The notes below the pieces were generated by a model that saw nothing but the letters and a program-made list of their open reading frames with translations, searched no databases and was not told the origin of the DNA. Positions 38,001 to 50,641 of a DNA stretch of 64,000 bases are shown piece by piece (position 1 is the first letter of the stretch; each line of letters starts with the position of its first letter). Source of the stretch: Gymnorhina tibicen (lineage: Eukaryota > Chordata > Aves > Passeriformes > Artamidae); assembly GCA_013399875.1 (NCBI GenBank), contig VXAZ01004549.1, positions 186,001-250,000 of the forward strand, read 5' to 3'. Both the position numbers and the translations under genes were made by a program.

Positions 38001-40504
38001 TAAATTGGCTTAATCTAGCTGTACTTAATGAAGTATTCCATACGATTCCATGTGAAAATCTATTATCCAAACTCGGCACAGGGGTATAAAATAACTGACT
38101 TTTAAAGTGAGGAAGTGAACAATGCTGAAAGAGAAAACATAATTGTACAAGGAAATTAGTAGTGCAATTTTTCAAAGACAGGTTTTAAGACTAGTCTTAT
38201 TTTGTAATACTAATTTTTTTGATGTGAAAAAAATAGATTTGTAGAGTGAAACTTCCTATTGATTCAAAGACAAGAAGTTTCCATTCCTATGGGGGAGGAA
38301 TAACTGCAAAGGAAACAAGAACTCCTTTATTGTAAAATCCATTCCCTTAGATAAATTGAGAAAAAATTTTTCAGTCACAAACTCTCAGATTTCTTTTTCT
38401 TTATACAGGTCACATGAGTTGAATAGAGTTCCAGGACAAAGCCAGTGTAGAAAACTTACTTTTGGAGGGGCATATGCACCAAGGAATGGTAGATATAGCT
38501 CCGGCTTGCTGGAGAGCCAGGTTCTCAGTAATTCCTGCTGGAAGTCAGATGAGGTGGAGTATTTCAAGTAAGAACTGATAACTACATGAGGAGTAACTGA
38601 GTCTCATATTGAATTTCTTACTACTGCAAATCCGTAGCTCACCTAATTACCTTGTAGACCCTTCTATTTAAACAAAATTGAGTTTGTGTGTCTGGAATAT
38701 GGAAATGAATCCTCATCTTTGGGCTTGTTTCGGCTGCCCACAGAGAGGCATCTGGAGTGATCAGAGAAGCCTGTCTCAAGATGTCACATCACAGTTTGGG
38801 TCATATCTGGCAGTCTCATGTGATGCCCAAGATAACCAATTGTACTTGACTCCATCTAACTACTACCTGATGTCCATATCCCAAGTAGCATTAAAGAGGG
38901 ATCTTCATATACTTTAGCTTTAGGTTAATACAGGTGGAAACAACAAATAAGTTTTGATGATGGAATATATTCTGTCTTCTACATACAGGCAGTATAAAAA
39001 AAATAAACTCATATAATGTTTCTTGTTTTTCTTTGTATTTTAGAATATTTTCCCCTGCGGTAACATAGCTTGTGTAAAAAAAAAACTTCTTGGATCTTGC
39101 GCCTTTCAGATGAAACTCCAGTTCAACAGACATATATGATACATATATAAAAAATTTTATCTTCATGCAAAATTAACACCACTGCCAAAATTGTCCTCCT
39201 CAGTCTTGTATAAAGAATTCATTTAAATGCTGCCCATGCCAGACACATATAGACTATATGTTCAGTTTTGGATACTTTATCTCATAGTCACATTTCAAAT
39301 TATTTTCTTTTTCATAATTTTTCATTTTAATAAGATATCAATTATTGAAATGTCATCTTGGTAGCGGGCTTTTTACATAGTGATGCGTTTCTCTTTCTTG
39401 CTCCTTTAATTCTGACAAAAAAAACCCCTCCACCCTGCATTTCCATCATAATAGTTATTATTCTTACTGCTATTAATCTGTTGTTTTGAGGTCAGAGGAG
39501 TTTGAGTTCCTTCCTATTTTTCACTGCTTTGGCTTTTCCTGCTGCATTATAAAGTATCACCATACTTTATTTCTCACATTCATTATCTGTCCAGAGATAA
39601 TACACAAAATCTATTTATCTCTGATAATATGAGATAAAAATTGATTATTTTCTATCATAAACAGTATTTACTGCAAGCAGAAAATTATAAATCAACTCAG
39701 CACAGTCTAAACTTGGTCTGACAGAGAGTAAATAAAGCTATATTTTGTGTTCTGATTTGGTCAGGCTTAGTGTCAGGATTGGTTTTGTTTGTCTTTTAGA
39801 GATCAGAAAAAGAAAATTAGAGAACTCGTCTTATAAAAATATTCCTGGCTTGGCTGACACCACTGCATTTGATTAATATTGGCTTTGTCTACCTAAGGGA
39901 TCTTCAACAATCATTTCACAGATAGGTCAAGATTCAGGTTAATTGCTATTCTTGGATAATTCATAGCTTAGCTTGAATTAGTTGACAAAATGGATGCTAC
40001 CTAAAAACTCTTCATCATCACAAGGAGCCTCTTCGTAAAGGCACAGGTTTTTTATAGAAAGCAAGGATCTTTTCCCGTGTTGTTGTCTACCCATCCACAG
40101 AATGAAATCCACTGAAGCACCTGGGAGGAAGTATTCATCAACAAGAGTGTAAAGCTCCTTATTTATCTTAACTGATGAAAATTCAGTATTAAAAAAAGAG
40201 TTTGAGCTCATATAATTAGGAAGGGAGATAGAAAGGAATGAAACTGAAATGAAAATGTGGGATTTTTATGGATAGTAAATTTACAAAGGTTGTGTGGATT
40301 TGGAATTGACCCCACAGCAAGGAAAAATTTAGAGCTGCTGCAAATCCTCTCTTCTTCAGATCTGAACCCATTCCTCATTCAGTGGAGGGAAAATACCTTT
40401 TTTTTTAATTTATTTTTTTACGTCTTAGAGAGTTCTCTGCAGAGCTCCAGGAAAGCTACAGGGACACATAGGAGTTTTGCCAGATCTCTCTCCTAAATCC
40501 TTTT
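35046..40504. other. Long AT-rich non-coding stretch
   Basis: About 5.5 kb without a recognised gene or dispersed repeat. A 77-codon minus-strand open frame at 39978-40211 has a more protein-like composition than others; it is discussed among the findings and is not called as a gene. Confidence 0.5.
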
Positions 40505-40785
40505 ACTTCAGGAAACACCAGCACAGCTTGGGAAGAGCAGAGTAACTGGAGGCAACAGGGGCCACCCCAGCCCCAGGCATCAGATATGACCGTGGGGATG
40601 GGTACAGGCCAAGGCTGGGCTGGGACATGGTTCCCAGGTGAGTCAGACTTGCAGGGACTGTGGCCAGACAGGGCAGGGCTGTGGGGAGCTGGACTAGCCC
40701 TGCTGCAGTGTCATTGCTCCAGGGAGCTGAAATGGGGTCCTCGGCCACGGCCAGGGTGGGGACAGCCATGGAAAAAAATCTGCCT
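40505..40785. other. GC-rich island of unknown origin
   Basis: This block of about 280 bp is much richer in G and C than its surroundings and is dominated by GGCTGGGCTGGG-, CAGGGCAGGGCTG- and CCAGGG-like strings. It contains a perfect AP-1 site TGAGTCA (40639-40645) overlapping a consensus splice donor CAG|GTGAGT (40635-40643). No convincing open frame crosses it. It may be an old LTR or other repeat fragment, or a non-repetitive regulatory element. Confidence 0.5.
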
Positions 40786-42012
40786 CTTCAAGGGAGGAAT
40801 CCCATCAGAAAATAAATATGCATGAGAGGCAGAGTGGATCACCCTTTGTATGTGCTTATTTCCTTCCATCAAAACCAGTACGAAACAAGTTGGGTAGAGC
40901 TAGATTAAGTTCCATTTTATCAATTCATAGGAGATATGGACAGACTAATTTCAAAGGTAAACCAGCTATTAATTTTAAATATTTATTTTGCATGTTTTAA
41001 CTTCACAGAGATTACATGTTTCATATTGATGGTAGGATGTAAAATGGAATTTATTGCTGCCATCACTCTCATTATGTGAAATGCTGCCACTAATGGTTTT
41101 CATGCCACTTTTAAAAAATATTAAAAAAAAAAAGGGCAAGTAAAAAATATTTGCATTGCTATCTGAAGCAGCAGAAATCATTCTATCTTCTCTGCCTTAT
41201 AGAACCTTAATCATACCCTAGTCATCCTAAAATAAAACATTACCGTAACTTTGAAAGGGTACACTATCTTCATAAGGATTGTGTGCCCAGATGTGATACC
41301 AGGGAGGCAACAGGATATACAGTTTTGGGGAAGGGTGGCAGCAAAAGTGCCCTCTTTTAATTGCTTTGACTTTTAAACTGCTTTAAACTACTCGCCAAAC
41401 TATAATCTCAGTGATTTCAGTATTTATCTGAAGATATTCCAGGAACTTTGATAGAGTTATTTTGTTTTAAAAGTGTCTAAAGCAAATGTGGCAGCTAAAA
41501 AGTACAAGTTTACTGCCTCTTTCAGTACAAATAATTAGTAAAAACAGGGTTGCATCTCTGTCTCCTCTCAATCAGATTAGCTGTTGTTGCAATGAAAGCC
41601 TCCAGGCAAAATCCTGAAGTTGTGTTTAAACATTCATAAAACATTAGAAATTCGCTGACTTCATGAAATGGTGAAAAAACCAGAAATTTTCATGCATTTT
41701 TCAGTTCAAGTTAATAGTTACTTCATTCCTATGACTGTGTATAAATTCTAAGGCCAAGTTGAAGTCTTCCAAATGGCCATAGAGGGTTGCAAACTGAAGC
41801 ATTTTGTGTCCTTCCTTTTATCAGCGAGGAAGATTTCTTCTGAGTATGTGTGCATGTGAGTGCGGTTCAAGTGTTCACACAGATAAAGACAAGCTGGGCA
41901 AACAGAAACAACCACGGCTCAAACACTTCCTTGTTTCAGTTTCTAAATTTTTGCACAATGGAAAGGCAGTGGTTGAAAAGAGCCTGGCAACAGACACCTG
42001 GGGGAAGATCAG
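40786..42012. other. AT-rich spacer
   Basis: I see no gene or dispersed repeat. The plus-strand open frame starting at 41804 runs into the next CR1 copy and is not a gene. Confidence 0.5.
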
Positions 42013-42366
42013 TCACAGAATCACAGAGTCTATTAGGTTGGATAAAACCTTTGAGATCATCGAGTCCAACTTAACACCACCATGTCAACTAGACCATAGC
42101 ACCAAGTGCCACATCCAGTCTTTCCTTAAACATCTCCAGGGACGGTAACTTCACCACCTCCCTGGAATGCCCATTCCAATGTCTAACCACTCTTTCAGAA
42201 AACACATTCTTCCTAATCTCCAGCCTAAACCTCCCTGGTTCAGCCTAAGACTGTGTCCTCTTGACCTGTTGTTGGTTGCCTGGGAGAAGAGACTGACCCT
42301 CACCTGGCTACAGACTCCTTTCAGGGAGATGTAGAGTGGGAAGTTCTCCCCTGAGTCTCTGGAGGG
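42013..42366 (-). mobile_element. CR1 LINE 3' fragment, minus strand
   Basis: The plus strand starts with the inverted tail TCACAGAATCACAGAG and GGTTGGATAAAACCTTTGAG, followed by ATCATCGAGTCCAAC, TCCTTAAACATCTCCAGGGA, CCTCCCTGGAATGCCCATTC and AGACTGTGTCCTCTTGACC. This is the 3' UTR of a CR1 element. The end near 42366 is the 5' truncation point. Confidence 0.93.
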
Positions 42367-43627
42367 GGCCACTGCCTGATGTCCTCAAACAGTGAAGTAC
42401 AGTGGAAGGCTCTGAAGCAACAACCTATGGAAAATGGCAATTATGCCATGTACATACCCTTGCCTTTACTTTAAAGTGAAGCAGCAGCTGTTCACAACTG
42501 CTCAATTTTTCTCAGCAATAGAATTGATGGACAGAATTGTTTTCTGTTAAGAAAATCTTATAAGAGCTGCAAAACCCAATATGTCAGCAAACCTCTCCAT
42601 ACTGGTCTCTGCACAGCACGATCTGCATCACTGGAGGCCCATCTGATGCTGCTTAGATAGGATTATCTAAACTATCCTCTTTTCATTTCTCCTGATAGCT
42701 CCAATATATGGTGTTTTAAGCAATACCTTACAAAATCTGAGTGCCCTTCTCACTGGGATTACAATAAACACTAATACCAATGCATTAAATTGCCTTTTGA
42801 GATGATGGAAAATGGTGGCACTCATAAAGTCTAGAGCAGAATTCAGATAGATTTTACTGAATGGCAATGGATTAGTGATGCAGATGGCCAGAAGACCTCC
42901 TGTAATCCCTAGGTGAGCAGCTGTCTCTCTCTTAGTGACAACAAGCAGAGGTGAGTTGAGAATCACTGCACCAAAAGCAACTGGAAAGCACAACTGATTT
43001 GAGCCAATGTGACCCCCTGTCAAAGCCAGGATGAGCAGAGTTATTATAGTTTAGAATGTAGCCACTGCATAATCCCACTGATCTCTCTGCAGAGCCCACA
43101 GACAACATGAGGGCAAAATGAAGCCCTTTTAGCTTTTGTTTGCCGGATCTTGCCTCCCACCATAAAAACAGATATTAGATGTCCTTAAGTAAGTTCAGTA
43201 CTGACCTTCTTAAAACTTCATTCAAATGAATTAAAGTCTCAAGTGTTCAAGTAAGTTTGAATATTTTTATAATAATAGGAAGCTATTGTTTGTTTCTTTA
43301 GCCTTATTTTTATGGAAATGTAAAACTAAAATCTCAAATTTTCTTCAATTTTCTACTAATTCTTGCCTACAAAAACTCTTCACCTTGTCACAGCAAGAAT
43401 TCTCACAAACACAGCACAACTCACTGAACTTATAATTTGGGTATTGAAATTTATGTCAGAAATTAACAAAAAGAAATACAGAATAACAGTGTGAATTACC
43501 AGTATAGTAAGTGGTAAGATATATATTAGGTAAACATCAATTGACATCCCAAAATTTAAAGATAAGTTTGAGAAACATAGGTACATTGTGTCTGACTGGG
43601 ACAAAGTTATTTCATAGCAGCCCATAT
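42367..43627. other. Spacer without recognised elements
   Basis: I see no gene. A 118-codon minus-strand open frame at 42667-43023 is uninterrupted and rich in hydrophobic residues but matches nothing I know. An 81-codon one lies at 43380-43625. Neither is called. Confidence 0.45.
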
Positions 43628-44000
43628 AGTGCTGTGTTTTGGATTTGTGCCTAAAACCACTGGCAGCACATGGTTGAACAATGCTCGCACAGCATCAAGG
43701 CTCTCTTTTTTCCCAATCTGCCCCCTGAGCAAATAGTCTGAGGATAAGTAAGAAGTTGGGACAGCTGACTCAAAATGGTAAAAGGGATATTCTACACCCT
43801 AGAATGTCATGCTCAGCAATCAAAATTAAGGGTAGATGAAGAAAATGTGGGTAAATGGGGGAGGGGGAGGGGTTTGTCTTCCAAGGTGGTTGTTGCTCAG
43901 AGATTGGCTGAGGATTGGTCAGCTTGGGGCAGAGAGTGTGTGATGGCAGGCTTAGCTGCTTGCCTGGGAAAACCAGTACAGAGGGTTGAATTCTAGCGTT
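43628..44000 (+). mobile_element. Avian ERVL-type LTR remnant
   Basis: Blocks of a common bird LTR group appear in order on the plus strand: AGTGCTGTGTTTTGGATTTG, ACAGCATCAAGGCTCTCTTT, GTAAGAAGTTGGGACAGCTG, GGGATATTCTACACCCTAGA and ATGTCATGCTCAGCA. These are followed by the degraded TATA region, the G-rich stretch and ATTGGCTGAGGATTGGTCAG. The TATA-like site, usually just after CTCAGC, has decayed. No internal retroviral sequence is seen, and both ends are approximate. Confidence 0.7.
43849..43872 (+). other. Canonical G-quadruplex motif
   Basis: Four G runs (3, 5, 5 and 4 G) are separated by loops of 5, 1 and 1 bases, meeting the usual G3+N1-7 rule on the plus strand. It lies inside the LTR remnant. 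Folding in the cell is not shown. Confidence 0.75.
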
Positions 44001-44264
44001 TGGGAAATTGTATCTTGGGTGCAGTAAGACTGATGGTGATCTGATTTTAAGAGATTTTGGGCAATAGCGAGTGTGCCAATTGATAACCACATAGGTTTAT
44101 TTTGAAAAGGTAATTTGATCATTGACCTGTATTTTCTGAGGTACTTTTGGCTATTAGCAGGCATCTCATTTACAAGACCTTATTTTCTTCTAAAGTCCAT
44201 GAATGCTGCATAGTAATATACTTGTGAAAAGCATCATTTGTGGGACTTTGTTTTGTATTAATTT

Positions 44265-44412
44265 CAGAATCACAGAATCACAGAATATTCTGAGTTGGAA
44301 GGGACCCACAAGGATCATCAAGTCCAACTCTTGGAGTGAATGGCCTTTACAGAGATCAAACCTGTGACCTTGGCATTATCAGCACCACGCTTTAAACAAC
44401 TGACACCCTGCC
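44265..44412 (-). mobile_element. tRNA-Ile-derived SINE with CR1 tail (TguSINE1-like)
   Basis: The minus-strand head (44412 to 44341) reads GGCAGGGTGTCAGTTGTTTA, then AAGCGTGGTGCTGATAATGC, CAAGGTCACAGGTTTGATCT and CTGTAAAGGCCA, which follows a tRNA-Ile gene along its length. The A box region is shortened and the B box is GGTTTGATCTC. The body after it is a CR1 3' end (GATGATCCTTGTGGGTCCCT, CCAACTCAGAATATT) with a tail of three ATTCTGTG-like units. This head-plus-tail design is that of TguSINE1, a passerine SINE mobilised by CR1 enzymes. The A box damage and substitutions mean it is not a working tRNA gene. Confidence 0.9.
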
Positions 44413-46118
44413 ATTGGATATCCCCAAAATATAAGAAGCAGCTGTGGAAAATGGACAAATAAATCTAGTCCTGAGAAGGCTGGCAAAGAGGAAGAGGAGC
44501 TCAGAAAACTGTAACTCATGAAAACAGTCAAAAGCACAATATGCAAAGAGGTTAAAGAAATGCAATCCTAGCAAATGTTCACCACTTAATAAAAGCAAAG
44601 GTTATATATAGCACAGTACAGTTGATTTAAATTAATCAAATCAAGCAAGTGCTTCTTAAAGAAAATTAATAGTATCTGAAATCTATTCAAAAATATAACA
44701 GAGGTGCATGCACATATTGTGATAAGTAACTTCTCAAAGCAATCAAACCTTCTGCCCATGTAATGCCCTTGATGGGCTTTGATGATTTCTGTTGCAAAGT
44801 AAATAGTAAAAGAAGATGAAACTCCTTAGTATTCCTTTCCAGACAAGAAGTATTTCTATTTCCATATTGCACAATGTTTCATCTTCCTTGTTCCCTGTGT
44901 TTATCTGATCTGCAGTACTCAAACATACGGGACTAGAAAAATATTATAAAGGAAAGGTAGATACTGAGTTATTTTAGGGATAGATGACTATCTGAAAAAG
45001 ATAGGAAGGCAGAAGAATACCAAATGCATTAGGAAGACATAGGTAAAGGAACTGAGGAAAGGTAAGAAAAACTCAGCCAGGGAAGGCCAGATTTTTTGAA
45101 GGAGGAAGCAAATTTAGAAAGGAATAAAGGATTTGGAGCTGACATTGAAAGGTAATATAGGCAAATGACACATTGTGGGAATGTCTCCCCTTATGAAAGG
45201 TTTTATGTTTATTAAAATTAGTATATTTATCATACATATGTTATATATGTATAAAAATAGATCATTTTCAGCAGTAGTTAACAGTTCTTTCTGAAGTGAA
45301 TTACATTATACTACTGACTAGCAGACAAAGCAGAAAGCAACAAATAAACCAAATCATGAAAATGTTTTTGAGAATCCTTGCTGTCACTGTGTTATTGACA
45401 TGTTAGTGTTTACCACAGTAATGGAAGGAATTTTGTGGTTCGGTTGTTTTCAGATGATGCAGTGATCATGTAATGGTTGTCCTACTGGTGATGACAGAGA
45501 TTTTTCTTTCTGTGCTAGCGTTGATTTGTGGTGATTTTTTCTCTTTAATGAAAATAGAAAAAATCAAAAATTTATTTTAAAAAATCAAAAACAACACAAG
45601 CACCCTCCAAACCCAGGCACCAAATAGTAGAAACCTGCATATTAATAGGCACGACAGATGGAGTAATTTCTCCTAGGTAATCAGCTCTAATAGGCATGGA
45701 CGTACTGAGAAATAAAAGACCAGGCAGTATGACTACCTCATGGGCATGATAGCAGAAAAGTTAACTACACCTCAACAATTAAATAAAGCATCAGGAAAGT
45801 AGGAAAGGTGCCAGCTAGGCTAGGGTGCAAAGTAATCTGCAACAGCCTGTCTGACAAGAGGGATGCTGTACGTGAGAAAAAAAAAGCATCTTCTATAATG
45901 AGATCTTGGAATCACTTTCTGTGATTTCTCCTGTGATTTATTATTCCTGCCCACATATGCCTTTGAAGTCTAGGTTTAACTTTTTAATGGGTGGGGGGGG
46001 TTAAAGGATTGCCTTAGTGTTTTGGCTGAATAGGTATAGAGTGCGTCACCTTAAAGCATCCATGGGAAGGGAAGGAGCACAATGGAGCAATCACATTTGT
46101 ATGTGTTTTTTCTTGTAT

Positions 46119-46149
46119 TTAGTAAACAAGAAGTTTTCTTGTTTACTAA
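46119..46149. repeat. Perfect inverted repeat, 14-bp arms, 3-base loop
   Basis: TTAGTAAACAAGAA (46119-46132) is followed by GTT and its exact reverse complement (46136-46149). It is a strong short hairpin with no neighbouring gene. Confidence 0.9.
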
Positions 46150-49100
46150 TAAAGAGGGAGAAGGAAATTAATATCTTCATAAGAAGTGGAGTAGAGAAAT
46201 GTTGGTGGTTGAATGCCTGAAGATCTGAATAGGTTAAACACAGAGCCTCTAAATAATGGGGTTTATTTATTTCATATTTGGAGTCCTTATTGATATATGC
46301 CTAAAGAGTAAGATCCAGGTATATGCAACAGTGTCAATATTAACATAATTAAATTCACCTTTCTAATAAACTTTTTTTACTCTGTACTATAACAGAAGAT
46401 TTTGATTCATAGTCTTCCCTACCTCCCCATGTGACTCTTCTCAGGCTCCAGCTGCCCTTTTCTGCTCTCCCTGCCACAGAAATTATGCCTTTATTTATCC
46501 TGGTTGGGGGTAGGAATGGCTTGTGAATCTTTACTTATTTACATCTAAACTCAGAAAGAGACAGCCAGGATGGGTATCCCTTGGTCCTATCTGGAGCTCC
46601 CCTTTAAAAATAGTTTAAGTCTTATGCAAGTTCCTAAATAAAGTGTGTGAAAATTCATTAGAGCTACTCCAGACAATGCAGATGATAGGTGTGCAGCTAA
46701 TTAGTCAACAGTTTGGAGTTTTCAGTCCTTTCATCTCTGAAGAAAAGGTAAAGCAGGAGTTCACTTCTGTTCCCAGTTAGAAAAAGAATTGCATGAGCTG
46801 TGTGCTATCAAATCTCCAGGTATGGCTGAGAGACACTTGACCACAATGAACAAGAAAACTCTGAGTAAAGAAAAAAAAAGTTCAGATATTTATATCTGTA
46901 TCTACATTTTAATGGACCTAACTGCTCTCAGTAAATAAAAAGTACAAAAATTATAAAGAATAATAGTCAAAGCACTGAGCTTCGGGGCAATCTGAAGCAG
47001 CTGCATGCTTTTAATATAACAAATCTTGCTCGGTATGGCTTTACTAGCACAGGTGGTACTGTACATTATTCTTCCTAGAAAAGAGTTATGATATTTCATT
47101 ACAGGCATCGTTCAGAGTTACAGCATTCTTCTTTCCAAAGGAGGCAGCTGAGATGAGGTCTGTAACGTGAGCTGGGAGGGTGTTTGCTGGTACCTGGAAG
47201 ATGATTAACAGTAATTCGATGGAACATGCAACATTTGCAAAAGTGAGAATAATAAAATCAGTGAGCCAAACAAATGAGCCATATGTTGAGTTATCTATCA
47301 CCCAGGAGGTATATCAGGAAAAGGGTGCTGATCATCTCACTGGGGATTTTCTTAACAGACATATTACCAGTTTAAGGCTAGAATCTTTATATGTGATGAT
47401 CACTGATTGTTAGCTTACACAATCATTTGAGAATTTTTTTATTATTATTTCTTATAGCTTGTATGGAGGAACATGAGCATTTCTCGCCAAACTATAAGCA
47501 CTATTAGCAAAGTAAGGAAATTTGACTCGCAGAAAATAAGGTTTTACTTTAATTTTCAAGAGTTCATTGTGTATGAAGAGAAATACAATCTTGTTTTATC
47601 ATATTTACAAATAGATATCCCGAATTGGAAAGCAATTAACAAAAAAAAGGTGTAAATTAAATGGGTGAAATTGCTTCCTATTTGATTTTTCATTGCTGAC
47701 GCTTGAAACAAGCAGCAACTAAAGAAAAGTCTTTGACAATTTTTGAATGCTTCATGTTATTCATAGCAGAATTGCAGTATAAATAATATATCTATCATAT
47801 TTATTATAGATATGTATTTATATATATATAAATATTTTTGGTTTTGTCAAATTTGAACAGTTTGAACTCACTGTAACTGTTCTGCTTAGGTAAAGTGACA
47901 GCTTTTCTTTCTGTTTTTTCCTATGTCTATCTGTGATTTTATTTTCTCTGAAAAAAAAATCCTTTTTTTCCTTCTTTTATTACTGTACAAATGCAAACTT
48001 TTTTTATGAATGACAAAACTTCAAGTAAACTCAAATACTTTTCCTGCACACAGTCAACAGCTTCTGTGCTCATAATGATTTCACATAATAATCTAGCAGC
48101 AATTTGTTCACATTAGCTGCAAATATGTTATTCTTTGTGTGACATATCAAAGCTTTTTGTCAGAATTTATGACTTTGAAGCTGGAAACACTAAACATGGA
48201 AAATCCTCAAATTTCAAGCATCTTTATTTCAATACATTCTTCTGGATTCACAAATTTCAGCAGAAGAAAGATTTGCTTTCACTTTATAAAATGCATGATT
48301 AAACTGCTTATATCTTGATTGCCTTTTACTTTCCTGTTGATTTTTTTCACATAGACAAAAAATTACATATAAAGCTTATAAACTTCTTTCTTTGTAAATA
48401 CTGTTGTAAACCCCTTTTCCATTGTGCTCAGCAGCCAAGAGTTCAAGACCCAGCTATCATCTAGCCCAGCAGCATAACCTTGTATTTTACTTCTGAAAAA
48501 GTTGTTAATTTAGAGAGATGTGAGAAAAGAGGACAGAAAAATAAGAAAGGTAAAATTACAGCCAGAGGTAGCTCTATTGAGACAAGATAATTAGTGGCTC
48601 AAGCAGTCAAGGAGAAAAGCACCAGCATGAAAAAATATAAAATACTAAAAAAGTAACTTGTACAGCTAGTTGAGTATTTAGGAATCACCGAGGTTTCAAA
48701 TTGAGATTATCAGTGTCACCAGTGATGACAGAGCAGGTGACACCTGGTGACTCAGAGCCACCTCACTGAGAACCTGTTCAAGGAGTGATGCAGGCTGTCT
48801 TGAGCCTTCTGACTGACGACTGTGAGGCCAACAGAAACTCTCTGCATGCCTGAATGGTACTGGTGAGGAAACTAATGCTTAGCCTAATGGATCATTAAAT
48901 CATCACATCTTAGCTACATTCTGCGCATACTGAACTGCTAAATAATTGCTTCTTACTTTTCAAGTTGAAAATATATCTCATGCAGAGTTTCCTTGCACTG
49001 TACAAATGATGACTCAATAAACTGATCCTAAAGAGGAGAGGTAGCAGCATTCAGTGAAAAATAACCCCACACCACGTTTTCCTCATTGAGAACTGCATAA

Positions 49101-50589
49101 GGAAATCAGCAAATGAAAATAAGTCTAAATAAGGGTAATAGCCAAAGTATCAAAAGTTTGGCCTGCTGTGGAAGAATTTTGTACTTTCTAAAACCTGCTT
49201 TCTACATACAGTTTTGAGTTTTTGTTTCTTAGTTACTTTTCCAGAGTAAAGATAAAAATAAGAGAGGTTGATGTATGGTAAGTAAAGGACAATTTAAAAC
49301 TCCTGCGTGTTTCCTCCCCATCTATAACATTCCCTGGGGTTTATAAAAGATACTGTTTTAGCAGAAATGCTGGCAGCTAAAAGCTACATGAACATTACTT
49401 TCTTTCTACAACTAGCTGAATAGTAAAGAGAACAGAAATGGAATTGCTCCTTGAGATTCTAGAACAAATTTCAGCTCATCCACATTCTTTACCTTTTCAT
49501 GTTTATTTTCCATGCATGTTTGAGTAGCTGAGATTAACTATATCAAACAGGCAGAAAAGCAAAACTTCGTAGGAAAGATTATCAATGAATTTTGATAGGA
49601 TTGCAGTATTTGTAATTCATGTCCAGTTCATTGGCTACTGTGCTGAAAACACACAAAGTGACCCACGAAGTGAGGTTTTGTGCTGTACCTCTGAGATTGC
49701 AATACAATATTTCTCTGTGTAAGGAGGAGGAAGATATAACCCCAATTTAAGCTGAGTAGGCTACACAGCCAAAAGGCAAACAGTAATGCAGGAGCAAAAA
49801 GCCACCAGAAGCGAACATTTCTTCCTCCCTATACACTTACACTGGTTAAACTTTGTGTGGAATGTAGGGGTACATTCTGGAGACTTGCAGCTACCTCTCC
49901 ATTCGCAATTCTTACCTTTTTTCTGTTATTTAATATAGACATCAGAGCACACATAAATTATAAAAGTTATAAGGGCTGTAGGAATAGTTATTTGCAGGCC
50001 ACCAAACACCTAAGAAGAGAGAGAGTGTACATGGAGCACTTGCAGTTGTTGCCTGTGCTTACAGAACATTTCCTGTAAGTCAAATACAAGGCTCACTTGT
50101 GAGTCTTCCATGTTGACCATGGCATAAACACACAGAATAAAAAAGAAAGGTCAGCAATAAGAATCTTCTCCCTGCTTAGTATTTTTCTTCCCATTCATGG
50201 ATGGGCTAATTTCATTTATGGAGCTAACTTCATTAATTTTGTTCGTCAATAAAATTCAAGGGTATAACCACTATATGACCTTTGCAATCAAATGTTATGA
50301 TTTTTCAGAATTAATATGTAAGTGTGGTATTACCTAAAATGTAGTTTCTGGCACCTAAAATGATTTTCAGAAGCTTGTGCTATGCCCCAAATTTCCACAC
50401 TGTTCATGTAGAAAATATGGCCCATGGAGGTACTCCTGTCTGTCAGAGAGTGTAGCTGCACTATGTAGGGGGACACCCCAACACCCCAAAGATTTAGTCT
50501 GTACTTCTTAGAAGGCACTTGCTGACATTAATCTCTCACTGGAGAAGTCAAGTGGCACAGCATCACAGAGAAGCACTGAAAGAGGATTT

Positions 50590-50641
50590 GGGGTTTTGTT
50601 GTTTTGTTGGGGGTTTGGTTGTTTTGGGGAGTTTTAGGGGG
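50590..50641 (+). repeat. G/T-rich low-complexity tract
   Basis: The plus strand here is almost only G and T, with four runs of four or five G at 50590, 50609, 50626 and 50637. Loops of 15, 12 and 7 bases exceed the strict quadruplex rule for the first two gaps, so folding is less likely than for the motif at 43849. Confidence 0.8.

Noticed and set aside
42667..43023. 118-codon minus-strand hydrophobic open frame
   Set aside because: It looks membrane-like, but AT-rich antisense DNA often gives this; I recognise no family and see no exon signals.
44341..44412. Functional tRNA-Ile gene
   Set aside because: The A box region is shortened and the stems carry mismatches; it is the head of a SINE with a CR1 tail.
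47086..47301. 71-codon minus-strand frame resembling a transmembrane segment
   Set aside because: Hydrophobic composition comes from T-rich codons; no receptor motif such as a DRY or NPxxY box is present.
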